The translations under genes were made by a program, and so were the position numbers. This document shows positions 18,080 through 27,489 of a stretch of 64,000 nt of DNA, in pieces (position 1 is the stretch's first letter; every line of letters begins with the position of its first letter). This stretch comes from Fimbriimonadaceae bacterium. GTDB lineage: Bacteria; Armatimonadota; UBA10988. The notes beneath the pieces are model-generated. The model was given only the letters and a program-made list of their open reading frames with translations, had not been told where the DNA came from and made no database searches. The stretch lies in NCBI GenBank assembly GCA_020850355.1, contig JADZEX010000021.1, positions 142,377-206,376 on the forward strand, given 5' to 3'.

Positions 18080-18156
18080 GGCTGTCTCCTGGGTCCAGCG
18101 CGGTCGCGGCCCCCGCTCGACAGGTGCGCCGAGAGGGGGCCGGGCAGCGCAGCAGG

Positions 18157-19146
18157 CTACAGTTCAACCGCCTGTCCGGTGGCGATCGAGTGATAGGCGG
18201 CTTCGACCACCGCGACGGTGCGGCGCGCCTCGCGGAACGGCACGGCCGTCGCGGTGTCGTCGCGGATCGCCGTCACGAAGGCCCGCATCTCGCCCAGCAC
18301 CGGGGTCTCCACTTTGTCGGGCTTGAGCGTCTGCGTCTCGGCACCGGGCTCCCACAGCTTGTAGGTGATCTCGCCGCCGAAGAACGAGGCCGCGGTGGCC
18401 GAACCATGCTCGCAATCGAGGCGCGCGGCGTACGACGGCAGGGTGGTCACGCCGGTCGACTGCAGCACGCCGACGGCGCCGCTCTCAAAGGCCAGGCTGA
18501 CCCAGGTGCAGTCGGGGTAGTCGCTGCGCAGGTCGACCATCTGCCCGCCGACCGCCATCACGCGCTTCACCGGGCCGGCCACCCAGAGCATGAAGTCGAG
18601 CTCGTGGGCATTGACTTCCAGCAGCGTGCCGCCGCTCAGCTCGCGGCTATAGCGCCACGGCGCGGAGTTGGCGCCCCATCCGCTGCCGAGCCGCTCAACA
18701 TAGATGGAGCGCACGGCGCCGAGTGGCCAGCCCTGGACCATCTTGTGCAACATGCGGTGCGTCGGGTGCCAGCGACAGACCTGGCCGACCATCGACTTGA
18801 CCCCGGCCGCCTCGACCGCCGCGATCATCGCGTCGCAGTCGGCCACGGTCGCCGCCAGGGGCTTCTCGCTGAAGACGTGCTTCCCGGCGGCCGCGGCGGC
18901 CTCCACCGGCGGGCGATGCAAGCCGCCCGGGGTGGCCACGACCACCGCATCGACGTCGCCACGGGTCACCAGGTCGGCGTAGTCGGCCACTGCCGTGGCG
19001 CTGTACTTGCCGGCTGCCTCGGCGCAGCGCTCGGCATCGACATCACTGACGGCCGTCACGCAGACGCCCGGCAGGGTCACCGCCTGATCGCACAACGCCT
19101 TGCCCATCCCACCACAACCGATCAGGCCTAGACGGACCTGCTGCAT
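18157..19146 (-). CDS. Gfo/Idh/MocA family oxidoreductase
   Basis: The start at MQQVRLGLIGCGGMG is chosen because GAGGAG lies 8-9 bases upstream and the family starts with the nucleotide fold. This gives 329 residues. The Rossmann motif is GLIGCGGMGKALC, followed by VVATPGGLHRP and the conserved catalytic-type EKPLA (about 95-99). The C-terminal domain ends in a typical helix. These NAD(P)-dependent enzymes oxidise or reduce sugars and cyclitols. The gene begins one base after the stop of the arrestin-like gene (TGA-G-ATG), so it is translationally coupled to the long operon. Which sugar it acts on is unknown. Confidence 0.85.
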   Translation of the reverse strand: MQQVRLGLIGCGGMGKALCDQAVTLPGVCVTAVSDVDAERCAEAAGKYSATAVADYADLVTRGDVDAVVVATPGGLHRPPVEAAAAAGKHVFSEKPLAATVADCDAMIAAVEAAGVKSMVGQVCRWHPTHRMLHKMVQGWPLGAVRSIYVERLGSGWGANSAPWRYSRELSGGTLLEVNAHELDFMLWVAGPVKRVMAVGGQMVDLRSDYPDCTWVSLAFESGAVGVLQSTGVTTLPSYAARLDCEHGSATAASFFGGEITYKLWEPGAETQTLKPDKVETPVLGEMRAFVTAIRDDTATAVPFREARRTVAVVEAAYHSIATGQAVEL

Positions 19147-19147
19147 C

Positions 19148-20095
19148 TCACCGCTCCTCGCTCTGGCTGGCTGCTTCGGCCTCGCTGGCTGGATCCTCCC
19201 TGCCACCCGAATCCCAGAGTCGCAGCGGCAGACTCAGCCGGGGGCCGAGCTGCCAGGGCACCAGCACCGTCGCGTCGAGGCGCCATTCGAGCCACCAGCG
19301 CGGGCTGCGCAGGCTGGGCGCCAGGCGGCGCGGCAAGTGCCAGGCAAAGGGCTCGCGGATCCGCTCCTGGGCCGGCAGCGGCAGGACGCGATCGGCCACC
19401 ACCCACTCGTTGACGTCGGTCGCCGCGCGGAAGCGGCTGGTCTCGGCGGCCACCAGCTCCAGCAGCAGGCGCCGCCCCGGGCGGGCGCCGCGGTTGACCA
19501 CCTCGTACCAGCCCTCCAGCGGCTCATGCAACTCGAGGTGCCCTTGGGGCAGCCCCAGACGCAGGTCGACCGCCGCCAGCCAGGGCGCGCCAGCCAGCCA
19601 GCCTGGCCGGTTGGCCGCCTCGACGGCGGAGTCGCTGACGGGCGCGTCCTGCGGGGCGCTCCAGAGGTGCAAGGGCTGCCAGGCCTGCAGCGGTTCGCCG
19701 CCCAGGCGCAGGCTTGCCAGCACCTCGTGTTCGACCACCACCTCGGCGCCGCCGTAGGTCGGCAGGGCCTCGGCCGGCACGGTCAGCCGAAACGGCAGGG
19801 CGTGGCGCCCGGCGGCGAGGCGGACCGGGGAGAGCGTGGTGGTCAGGTGGAAGTCCTCGCGCAGGTGACCGGTGCGGCTGCGTCCGAACCAGCGCGGCAC
19901 CGGCTGGCTGTAGATCGGCGGCGGATAGCGGGTCGCCGCGGCGAGCAGTTCGCGGCCGGCGACCGTGACCCGGATCGCGGCGACGTCGCGGCTCGCGGGC
20001 AGAGTCACGATCAGTTGCCCGCTGACGGTCTCGCCGGCGCGCACAGCGACGCGATCGAGGACGATCTCCAGACCGGTGGGCAGAGTATCCAGCAT
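19148..20095 (-). CDS. Arrestin-like beta-sandwich protein of unknown function
   Basis: The open frame runs well upstream but the real start is MLDTLPTGLEIVLD, preceded by GGAGGAGGG, giving 315 residues. The N-terminal part (GLEIVLDRVAVRAGETVSGQ) resembles the first strands of arrestin or Spo0M-like domains; the rest is rich in beta strands with no signal peptide. The function is unknown. It is a middle gene of the operon, 14 bases after the 371-residue gene and one base before the oxidoreductase gene. Confidence 0.6.
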   Translation of the reverse strand: MLDTLPTGLEIVLDRVAVRAGETVSGQLIVTLPASRDVAAIRVTVAGRELLAAATRYPPPIYSQPVPRWFGRSRTGHLREDFHLTTTLSPVRLAAGRHALPFRLTVPAEALPTYGGAEVVVEHEVLASLRLGGEPLQAWQPLHLWSAPQDAPVSDSAVEAANRPGWLAGAPWLAAVDLRLGLPQGHLELHEPLEGWYEVVNRGARPGRRLLLELVAAETSRFRAATDVNEWVVADRVLPLPAQERIREPFAWHLPRRLAPSLRSPRWWLEWRLDATVLVPWQLGPRLSLPLRLWDSGGREDPASEAEAASQSEER

Positions 20096-20109
20096 GTCCC
20101 TCCTCCGCT

Positions 20110-21225
20110 TCAGCTTCGCGCCGTCGGCCGGGGTACCTCCCGGTCGAGCAGCGCCTCGCGCCAGCGCCAGCCCAGCTCTTGCCGCACGGCGGCGGCGCGT
20201 TCGTGCAGCCAGCCCAGCAGCCCGCTGAGCAGTGCCTGCCAGCCATCTTCGGGACAACCCCGCCCGGCTCGCGCGCGTTCCCAGGCCACCACCCAGCGCT
20301 GCGCCTCGGGGGCCGGCGGCCACGGCTCCACCGGCGGCTGGAGCAGGCTCCAGGGCCAGGTCGGGAGCGGCCCGTCCGGCGCCGGAGCGCTGGTTACCCG
20401 CGGCGTCCAGCACTGGGCCTCGTGCCGCGGCAGCTCCGCCAGCGCCGCGCTCACCGGCGCCTGGGCCGCGGACGCGCCGTGCGCCTGCAGGTCGCCGGCG
20501 GCCCACCAGGCCACCAGCGCCAGCAACGCGCCGCGCCGCCAGCGGTCGCCGTCGGACTCGCGCCACTGCTGGCGGGCCGCCCGCAGCGCGGCCTGGCGCA
20601 CCGCTGCCAGCCGGGCGTTGCTGTCGAGCAGCAGGGCCACCTGTCGCTGGGCCTCCAGCGCCGCCGCCACCCAGGTCGGCTGGCGGTGCCCCAGGGCCAT
20701 GCCGAGATCGGCTTCGAGGGCGCTCAGCAACGCTCGCCAGGAGTGCTCCAACCGCGCCCCCAGGGCCTCGCGCAGCACGCTCGGCAGGCACTCGGCGGGT
20801 GCCAGCCGGGGCAGCTCTTCGCAGCCGCGATGCCAGGCCTCGAGGTCGCCAGTCGCCGCACTGACGGCCAGCGCCAAGGCCCGCCGGTCGCCCTCCTGCA
20901 GCCCTGCCGGGAGGTCGTCCAGGCAGCCGCCGCGCTGGTCCAACGGCCCGCGCAACGCGCCCTCGAGCGGCGCCGGAAGGGGCCGGGCCGACGCCGCCGG
21001 GAGGGTGCCGCCGAGCGCCGCCAGGGCGATGGCGGCCGACCAGCGCGGCCGGTCGGCGTCCAGCTCGGCCAGCCGCTGCCAGGATTCGCGGTCGGCCGGA
21101 GCGGCCAGCAGGCGGAGCCGCAGCGCCTCGGCCGTGGCGGCCAGCGGTGCCGCGGCCGAACTCGGCCAGACCAGCGGCTGCGCCGCGGCCTGCAGCGCCG
21201 CCAGCCAGGCCCGGCGAGTGGTCAC
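20110..21225 (-). CDS. Alanine/leucine/tryptophan-rich hypothetical protein
   Basis: The 371-residue protein is mostly helical by composition (Ala, Leu, Arg, Trp) with no recognisable motif, signal peptide or membrane segment. The frame is supported by an ATGA overlap with the stop of the upstream CBM9-like protein gene and a 14-base gap to the arrestin-like gene. I do not recognise a family. A TPR-like or HEAT-like scaffold is possible but unsupported. Confidence 0.55.
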   Translation of the reverse strand: MTTRRAWLAALQAAAQPLVWPSSAAAPLAATAEALRLRLLAAPADRESWQRLAELDADRPRWSAAIALAALGGTLPAASARPLPAPLEGALRGPLDQRGGCLDDLPAGLQEGDRRALALAVSAATGDLEAWHRGCEELPRLAPAECLPSVLREALGARLEHSWRALLSALEADLGMALGHRQPTWVAAALEAQRQVALLLDSNARLAAVRQAALRAARQQWRESDGDRWRRGALLALVAWWAAGDLQAHGASAAQAPVSAALAELPRHEAQCWTPRVTSAPAPDGPLPTWPWSLLQPPVEPWPPAPEAQRWVVAWERARAGRGCPEDGWQALLSGLLGWLHERAAAVRQELGWRWREALLDREVPRPTARS

Positions 21226-24200
21226 GGCGCCAGCCGCCGGGCGACCTGACTGCGCGGCGGCGGCGGCTCAACCCCCAACAGGGCCGGTCGCGCGGTCAGC
21301 TCCGCCAGCTCCAGTCGCCCGGCCCCGGCCGTCAGCAGTTGCCAGTCGCCCGCCGGCAGGTCGACGTCCCAGCGCCACCAGGCCGGCGGTGGCTCGATCC
21401 AGTGGACCGCGTCCCCCGCGCGCAGGCCGAGGCGCAGCGGCAGGGCAGCGGAGCGCGCCCGCGCCCAGACGGTGACGCTCCAACGGCGCGCGGTGGCCGG
21501 CAGCCGGCTGCTCAGAATCGGGCGCGGCTCCGCGCCACAGCGGGTCAGGTCGACCGCCAGGCCGTGCTCGCCGCGGACGAAGTCGGGCGTCGCACAGCGT
21601 CCGACGACCGCCTCGCCCCACTCCCCAGGCAACAGCCGGTAGGGCTCCGCGGAGGACTCGAAACCAAGACTCACCGGCGGCGGCGGCAGCGTCTCGGGCG
21701 CCGGACCAGCCGGTGGCGTTGCCGGCAGGCGCGTCGCGGGGCACCAAAGCTGGCCGAGCCGCTGGCGACTGCCCGCCTCGCCGTCGCCGCAGGCCGCCAA
21801 CTGCACCTCCCGCCCGGCCCCGTCGTCGTCGTGCAGCAGCAGGTCGAAGCCGCAGACGTCCTGCTCGCGAAGCCGGGCGAGCGCCCAGGGGCTGAGGTCC
21901 AGCCGCGCCTCGGCCTGCCAGCCGCCGGGGACCTGGCGCGCGCGGACGCGGGTCGCCGTCAGCAGGGCCGGGGCGCGGGGCGGCACGACGGTCTTGCAGC
22001 GCGCCGTGAACTGGCCCTCGGTGCCCGGCGCCAGGAACAGCCGCAGCACCGCGTCGGTCGGCCCGAGTTGCGGCTCCCCGGCCGGGTCGAAGTCGAGGCA
22101 CAACTCGACCGCATCGCCGCCGGTGGCCGGGTCTGGCGCGGTCATCTGCAACTGGTTGTCGCGCACCTCGACCCCCAGCACAAAGCCCTCGGCGGTTGGG
22201 CAGAGCCGCCACTGGGCGGAGGCGTCGTCAGGACCCAGCCAGTCGACCTCGGACCGCAGCAGGTGCGCCGTGCCGCCCAGCGGGATCGGCGCCAGGCGCT
22301 CCGGCCAGTCCTCCAACAGCGCGTCGACCGCCGGCGGCGGCGCGCCGTCGCGCGGCAGGTAGAGCAGGCCGCGGGAGAGGTCCTGGACCGTCCGGCCGGT
22401 CTCGGCGGTAACCCGCCAGCGCCCTGGCCGGCCGGGTTGCCAGGAGCTGACCGGCACCCACCACTCCTGGCCCGGCCAGTCGACCTCGTCGCCGCTGGCG
22501 GCCGCGGTCCAGGCCGGCTGGCAGCCCGGGCTGCCGGCCAGCCGCACGGCGCCCTCGCCAGCGCCGCGGGCCAGGTGGCGCAGGCTGACTTGGAGGCCCG
22601 GCCGACCGTCGCGGATGCTCAGATGACTGCGCGCGGCAACCTCGCGGACACCGTGCAGCGTCGCCGCCTCCAGCCAGCCTTCCAGCAGATCGCGGCGCGG
22701 CGCTTCCAGCAGGGTCGGCTCGAAGCTCAGCGGCAGGTCCAGCCAGGCGCCGCGGTAGCACTCCCGGCGTTCGCGGCCGTAGAGGCTGAAGGCCCTAAGC
22801 AGCACGCCGCTCATGGTGCGAATCCGCAGGCGCGGCGCGCGGCCATCCAGCCGCGGCGCGGTGCTCCGCAGGCGATCGTCGGTGGGGTCCCAGACCAGTG
22901 CCACGGCGCGCCCGTCGGGCAACTCGGCGGCGCACCAGCGCCAGCCGGCCTCGGCGCGGTGCGGGCTGCGCAGCCGACCGACGACGCCCCAGCGGGCCCG
23001 CCAGGCTTCCCAGACCGCTTCGCGCGGGCCGTAGCCGCCGGTCCAGCCGGTGGGGAAGCCGACCAGCGGTTGGCTCTGCCAGAACTCGAGCAGTTGCCGC
23101 GCCGCCAGTTGGAACGGGCTGACCTCGTCGGCCAGCCGCTCCGGCGTCACCAGCCGCGGGCCCGCTTCCAGCGGTGCCACCGGCCGTAGCGCGCGGGGGG
23201 CCAGTTGCAGCGCGGGTCGCTCGGCGCCGGGCGGACTGCCCTCTTCGAGCAGCCCGAGGTCTTCCCACCACGGCTGCCGGTCGGGATCGTCACCCAGCCG
23301 GCCGGCCGCCAGGAACAGGGTCCGGCGCTCCAGCAGCTCGGCGGCGTCGACCTCCAGAACCGCCCGCCGCAGCGCGGCGTACTGCGCCGGATCGGCCGGC
23401 GGCCGGCTGCGATCGGTGCCCGCCCCGGCCAGCGTGGCCGCCGGATCGGCGGCCAGCACGGTCTCCCGGAAACGCCGCAGATACTCGACGTAGTCGGCGC
23501 CGGCCCAGTACCGCGCCGGCTCTTCGTCGAGTTCCCAGACCACCGGCTCGGCGGCAAGGTGGTCAACCAGGGCCCGCGTCCAGGCCAGGAAGCGCTCCAA
23601 ATCGGGCAGCGCCAGGCTGCCGCCGAGACCGTGACTGCTGCTGCGGCGACTGCTCAGCACCTGCGCCGGCAGCCGCTCCTGCGGACTCAGCGCCAGCACC
23701 AGGTTGAGCCGCAGCCGCATCGCCCGCAGCGGCGCCAGCCGGGCGTCGAGCGCCTCGAACTGCGGACGGCCGGCGGCGTCGGCGGCGTCCCGCCACGGCA
23801 CCACCAGCCGAGCTTGCCGACAGCCCCAGGCCCGCGCCTCGGCGGCCAGCTCCAGGGCCGGGTCGGTGAGCACCCAGGGTGGCTCGGGGCCCTCGTCCAG
23901 CGTGCGGTCCGGCGCCACCGCCAGCCAGCGTTGCACGGCGGTCTCGCCGGCCGCGGCGGTAACCTCCCAGAGCCCCGCCGGCAGGTCCGGCAGCGGCACC
24001 TCCCAGAGCTGCGGCGCCAGCGGCGCCAGGCGCTGCTGCTGTTGTACCCAGCCGTCGGCCGCGCGGACGGTCAGCGCGACCGTCTGGCCCTCCAGCCCGC
24101 GGCCTGCCAGGCGCAACGTCAACGTCCCCGGCAGCACGCTGCCGGCCGGCCCGTTGGCGCGCCAACTCAAGTCCAGGCAGGGACTCCGCGGTGCCACTGG

Positions 24201-24734
24201 CGCGGCCACGGTGCCGTGGACCAGCCGCAGATCGTCGATCCAGACCTCGCCCCGGCCGACGGTCTCGCCGCTCAGGCTGAGCCGCGCGGTGGGCGTCGTC
24301 TCGCCCGGCACGACGCGGCGCTGCGCCCAGTCCAGCCCAGCCTCGCGGGCAGCGGCCGGGCTGACCGGCGGCGGCAGGGCCGCCACCGTCCAGTGCCCGG
24401 GCTGCCAGGTCGGCCCGGGCCGCAGGGTGGTCTGCCACTGTTGCCCGGCGGAGTCCCGCAGCGTCAGGCGCAGCGCCACCGCGCCGCTGCCGCGCAGCCG
24501 CCAGGCCAGGGTCACCGGCTCGCCGGGCGGCAGCGCCAGGCTGGCCGGCAGCTCGAGCCGGCTGCCCGGCGCGGGCAGCCACAGCGCGCCCTCCCGCCAG
24601 GCCGGCGCCAAGAGCGCCCCCGGCGCCGCGGCGAGTTGCCACGGTCCCGGCCCGAGGTCGCCCGAGCTGTCGCCCGGCAGCAGATTGGGCACTGCCGCGA
24701 GCAGCCCGGCGAGCAGCCAGCAGACGGTGATCAC
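21222..24734 (-). CDS. Secreted TIM-barrel glycosidase-like protein with CBM9-like C-terminal domain
   Basis: The 1170-residue protein starts with a signal peptide (MITVCWLLAGLLAAVPNLL). A jelly-roll domain covers about 20-180, including an IDDLRLVHG ending. A TIM barrel of the GH-A type follows around 290-640; VVWELDEEPARYW near 400 sits where clan GH-A enzymes have a Glu in N-E-P. Near residues 850-1010 there is a CBM9/DOMON-like sugar-binding domain (LGVEVRDNQLQ, then GGDAVELCLDFDP). A last beta-sandwich closes the protein. The exact glycosidase family is not identifiable by eye. It overlaps its neighbours by 4 bases on both sides, inside the operon from the M23-like gene to the oxidoreductase gene. 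Confidence 0.7.
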   Translation of the reverse strand: MITVCWLLAGLLAAVPNLLPGDSSGDLGPGPWQLAAAPGALLAPAWREGALWLPAPGSRLELPASLALPPGEPVTLAWRLRGSGAVALRLTLRDSAGQQWQTTLRPGPTWQPGHWTVAALPPPVSPAAAREAGLDWAQRRVVPGETTPTARLSLSGETVGRGEVWIDDLRLVHGTVAAPVAPRSPCLDLSWRANGPAGSVLPGTLTLRLAGRGLEGQTVALTVRAADGWVQQQQRLAPLAPQLWEVPLPDLPAGLWEVTAAAGETAVQRWLAVAPDRTLDEGPEPPWVLTDPALELAAEARAWGCRQARLVVPWRDAADAAGRPQFEALDARLAPLRAMRLRLNLVLALSPQERLPAQVLSSRRSSSHGLGGSLALPDLERFLAWTRALVDHLAAEPVVWELDEEPARYWAGADYVEYLRRFRETVLAADPAATLAGAGTDRSRPPADPAQYAALRRAVLEVDAAELLERRTLFLAAGRLGDDPDRQPWWEDLGLLEEGSPPGAERPALQLAPRALRPVAPLEAGPRLVTPERLADEVSPFQLAARQLLEFWQSQPLVGFPTGWTGGYGPREAVWEAWRARWGVVGRLRSPHRAEAGWRWCAAELPDGRAVALVWDPTDDRLRSTAPRLDGRAPRLRIRTMSGVLLRAFSLYGRERRECYRGAWLDLPLSFEPTLLEAPRRDLLEGWLEAATLHGVREVAARSHLSIRDGRPGLQVSLRHLARGAGEGAVRLAGSPGCQPAWTAAASGDEVDWPGQEWWVPVSSWQPGRPGRWRVTAETGRTVQDLSRGLLYLPRDGAPPPAVDALLEDWPERLAPIPLGGTAHLLRSEVDWLGPDDASAQWRLCPTAEGFVLGVEVRDNQLQMTAPDPATGGDAVELCLDFDPAGEPQLGPTDAVLRLFLAPGTEGQFTARCKTVVPPRAPALLTATRVRARQVPGGWQAEARLDLSPWALARLREQDVCGFDLLLHDDDGAGREVQLAACGDGEAGSRQRLGQLWCPATRLPATPPAGPAPETLPPPPVSLGFESSAEPYRLLPGEWGEAVVGRCATPDFVRGEHGLAVDLTRCGAEPRPILSSRLPATARRWSVTVWARARSAALPLRLGLRAGDAVHWIEPPPAWWRWDVDLPAGDWQLLTAGAGRLELAELTARPALLGVEPPPPRSQVARRLAP

Positions 24735-26113
24735 GGGATGCGCACCTGGTCGCCGGTCTCGGGGCCGGCCGGCAACGTCAGGCTGGCCGCTGGGGCCAGC
24801 AGTTGCCAGCCGCCGAAGCGCGCCGCCAGGCTGGGGCGACCCGGCGTCAGGCGCAGCAGACGGTAGAGCAGCGCCGGTCGCCCGGCGGTCACCCCCACCG
24901 CGCCGAGCGGGTCACCGACCGCGACCGGCTGGCCCTGCCGCGGCGCCAACGAGAACTGCTGCAGCCCGGCCAGGTAGCTGGCTTCGCCGTTGCCGTGGTC
25001 GATCAGCACGTAGTTCTCACCACTGCCGCCGCCGAAGCGCCCGCCCTGCTGTGGATTGACCGGATCGGCGTGCGAGTCATCCGCCTCCAGCAGGACGCCG
25101 CTGGCCGGGGCGTAGACCGGCTGCCCGTAGGCGTAATGGTCGCGCAGCCGGCCGCCCTCGCCGCTGAACGGCTGGCCGGCCCGGTCGACCCGGTCGAACA
25201 ACCAGGAGTAGGCCGCGGCGCCGCTGTGGGGGCCGCTCCCCGGCCCGACCGCAACCCGCCAGACGCCGCGCAGCGGCAAGCGCAGGCTGGTCTTGGCGGT
25301 CCGCCCGCTGGGCGGCTGCAAACTAAAGCGACCCAACGCCGTGCAGGACCCGCCGCCGGCCGCGGTGCCCTGCACGGTCACCAGCAGCTCGCCAGCGGCC
25401 GCCGCGTTGGGCGGCAGGTCCAGCGACGGGATGGACAGCACGCCATCCGGCCCGCAGTCGTGCGAGCCGGCCAGTGCGTCGAGGTCGGCGGCGCTCAAGC
25501 TGCCCTGGGCCAGCACCTCGCCGCCGGCGGCGCGGGCCACCCAAGACAGGCCCTGCACGCTGACGCCGACACCGTTGGTTTCCTGCAGCCAGAGGCCCAC
25601 CGGCCAGGCCATCCGAGCGCTGCGCCCAAGCTGCACCGCCTCCAGGGCGTCGGGCACACTGAACACCTCAAAGCGCGGCCGCGGACCAACCGGCGCGGGT
25701 TCGGACAGGCCGCCCTCAGGGCCTAGCCAGAAGGCCTGCTCCAGGCGCAGTTCGTGGCCGCCGGAGGTCTGCGCGCGCAGTACGTAGACCGTCCGCGCGG
25801 CGTCGCTGCCGGCTGGCCAGACCTGCCGGCCGGTGATCACCAGCCGCTGCCCCGGCCCCAGGTTGACCCGGCCGCCGGCCCAGGTCTGCAACTCGCCAGC
25901 GGTCAGCAGCCGACTGCTGAACAGCCGGCCCAGCCGGTTGAAGGTCTGCACCCGCACGTCGGCCAGGCGCATGCCTTCACCGGCCGGGGCCTCGACCACC
26001 AGGACGCAGCGGTAGCACAGCGAGCCGTCGTTGGTCCGCTCGCCGGTGACAGTCTCCGCGGCGGGGAGGCGTCCCAGCGCCAGCCCGGTCAGCAACCACA
26101 ACCACGGCCGCAT
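24731..26113 (-). CDS. Secreted M23-like peptidase domain protein, probably inactive
   Basis: The start at MRPWLWLLTGLALGR is preferred over an ATG 27 bases upstream because GGAGGA lies directly before it. The product is 460 residues with a signal peptide. The N-terminal part is beta-rich. Near residues 300-430 is an M23/LytM-like fold: SGPHSGAAAYSWLFD keeps the first His and Asp, and YGQPVYAPASGVLLEADD and VLIDHGNGEASYL match the core. However the usual YAHL and HLHF histidines read YLAGL and LLYRL, so two of the zinc ligands seem lost. Such degenerate M23 proteins often regulate or bind rather than cut peptidoglycan. It is the first gene of a five-gene operon, overlapping the CBM9-like gene by 4 bases. 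Confidence 0.75.
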   Translation of the reverse strand: MRPWLWLLTGLALGRLPAAETVTGERTNDGSLCYRCVLVVEAPAGEGMRLADVRVQTFNRLGRLFSSRLLTAGELQTWAGGRVNLGPGQRLVITGRQVWPAGSDAARTVYVLRAQTSGGHELRLEQAFWLGPEGGLSEPAPVGPRPRFEVFSVPDALEAVQLGRSARMAWPVGLWLQETNGVGVSVQGLSWVARAAGGEVLAQGSLSAADLDALAGSHDCGPDGVLSIPSLDLPPNAAAAGELLVTVQGTAAGGGSCTALGRFSLQPPSGRTAKTSLRLPLRGVWRVAVGPGSGPHSGAAAYSWLFDRVDRAGQPFSGEGGRLRDHYAYGQPVYAPASGVLLEADDSHADPVNPQQGGRFGGGSGENYVLIDHGNGEASYLAGLQQFSLAPRQGQPVAVGDPLGAVGVTAGRPALLYRLLRLTPGRPSLAARFGGWQLLAPAASLTLPAGPETGDQVRIP

Positions 26114-26129
26114 GGTGTCCTCCGCGCGC

Positions 26130-26159
26130 AGTATACCCAACGCTCCGCAGCGCCGTCAA
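26130..26159 (-). promoter_or_regulatory. Sigma-70-like promoter of the M23/glycosidase operon
   Basis: On the minus strand TTGACG, an 18-base spacer and TATACT lie immediately upstream of the start codon. The expected start of transcription is about 10 bases before the ATG, so the leader would be almost absent and the SD sequence (GGAGGA) would sit at its 5' end. The same hexamers with the same 18-base spacing occur before the SLH gene. Confidence 0.7.
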
Positions 26160-26228
26160 AGCACGAGTCCGGCCCCGGCGGCGCAACCAGCCGGCCGCGC
26201 GGTGGTCTATCGGCGCGGGAGAGAACCG

Positions 26229-26423
26229 ATGGAGGTCCTGGCGCTGCAGGCCGCGATGGTGCTGCTGGCCGTGGTGGCTGGCGGTCGCTGGGCCCGCCGG
26301 CGCCGCGGGCGGACCCACGCCTACCTGACCTTCCCGACGCTCCTGGCCGGCCCGCCCTGCGGCCGGCTGCGCCGCCGCAACCCGCCGGTCGTCCAGTTCG
26401 GCCCTCCGCCCCTGCTGCGCTGA
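26229..26423 (+). CDS. Short hypothetical membrane protein
   Basis: A 64-residue frame starts MEVLALQAAMVLLAVVAGGRW, a single hydrophobic helix, then an Arg-rich tail (WARRRRGRTHAY). It fits the gap between the divergent M23-like gene and the convergent oxidoreductase gene. The upstream bases are GGGAGAGAACCG, a plausible ribosome site. Nothing identifies a family, and in DNA of this GC content a chance frame cannot be excluded. Confidence 0.35.
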   Translation: MEVLALQAAMVLLAVVAGGRWARRRRGRTHAYLTFPTLLAGPPCGRLRRRNPPVVQFGPPPLLR

Positions 26424-26450
26424 GCGCGGGGTTGTTGAGTCGTGCCGCCG

Positions 26451-27476
26451 TCAGCTCACACTGAGCGGACCGAACTCGCCGAACTGCTCGCGCAGGTCGA
26501 CCACGCGCTCCTCGGCGATGCTGATCTCGACGGCTTCCATCGTCGCCTGCACCCAGCGGGCCTGCCGCATCGAAGCTTCGGGCTCGCGACCTGCGCGGAT
26601 CGCCGCCAGGAACTCGCCGCACTCGCCGGCGAAGCCGGCGGTCGGGTCCAAGGGATGCTCGTGGACTTCCCGCTCACCGTCGAAGGGCTGCCACTCGAAG
26701 CGGTCGGCGCTGATCTTGAGGCAGCCCTGCTGGGCCATGATCACTTCGTCCCAGCCGCCGTCGAGGGTGTTCAGGGACTGGCGCATGTTGGCGATGCTGC
26801 CGTCGGCCAGGTGGAAGATCGCCGAGACCTCGTCGACCGTGTCCCAGATCGGGTTGTTGGCGCGCCCGGCGGCGTAGAGCTTCTGGCAGGGCGCCGACTG
26901 CAACCACATCAGGATGTCGTACTCGTGCGCCCCGAGACCGTGGATCGTCAGGCTGCCCTCGCGCCGGCTGTAGATCCAGGGGTTGACGTCCAAGGTCCGC
27001 GAGATCCCGCCGCGGCGGCGCCAGGTCTGGTGGATGGTGCCCAGGCGACCGCTGCGGATGAACTCGCGGGCGGCCCCGAAGACGCTCCGGAAGCGCAGCA
27101 CCTGGGCGCTCATGCCGACCACGCCGGCCGCGGCGCAGGCGGCGATCATACGGTCCAGGCTGGCCACCGACAACGCGCAGGGCTTCTCGCAGAGGATGTG
27201 CTTGCCGGCCGCCGCCGCCGCCACGACGTATTGCTCGTGCAGGCTGTGCGGCAGGCACAGGCTGACCGCGTCGATGTCGTCGCGCTGCAGCACGGCCTCG
27301 GCCGAGGTGGCGGCCTCGGGCACACCAAACTCGGCGGCACGGGCGGCGGCGCGCGATTCGTCCAGGTCGACCACCACCTGGACCTGCCCGGCGGTCGGGT
27401 GCGCGGCGTAACCTTTGAGGTGCGAGGCGGCGATCACGCCAGCTCCCAGCACGGCGACGCGAGTCGGTTCAGCCAT
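26451..27476 (-). CDS. Gfo/Idh/MocA family oxidoreductase
   Basis: The 341-residue protein carries the N-terminal nucleotide fold VAVLGAGVIAASH, the VSLCLPHSLH loop and the conserved EKPCA (about 97-101). It belongs to the same superfamily as the oxidoreductase near 18.2-19.1 kb but is not a close copy. The substrate cannot be predicted. It is 13 bases upstream of nothing on its own strand except the phosphoesterase gene before it, so co-transcription with that gene and YjbQ is likely. Confidence 0.85.
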   Translation of the reverse strand: MAEPTRVAVLGAGVIAASHLKGYAAHPTAGQVQVVVDLDESRAAARAAEFGVPEAATSAEAVLQRDDIDAVSLCLPHSLHEQYVVAAAAAGKHILCEKPCALSVASLDRMIAACAAAGVVGMSAQVLRFRSVFGAAREFIRSGRLGTIHQTWRRRGGISRTLDVNPWIYSRREGSLTIHGLGAHEYDILMWLQSAPCQKLYAAGRANNPIWDTVDEVSAIFHLADGSIANMRQSLNTLDGGWDEVIMAQQGCLKISADRFEWQPFDGEREVHEHPLDPTAGFAGECGEFLAAIRAGREPEASMRQARWVQATMEAVEISIAEERVVDLREQFGEFGPLSVS

Positions 27477-27489
27477 TCTGACAGCTCCT

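Noticed and set aside
20110..21271. The upstream extension of the arrestin-like frame as a longer N-terminus
   Set aside because: The stretch is Arg/Gly/Ala-rich without motifs and is overlapped by the 371-residue gene, which has an ATGA overlap with its upstream gene.
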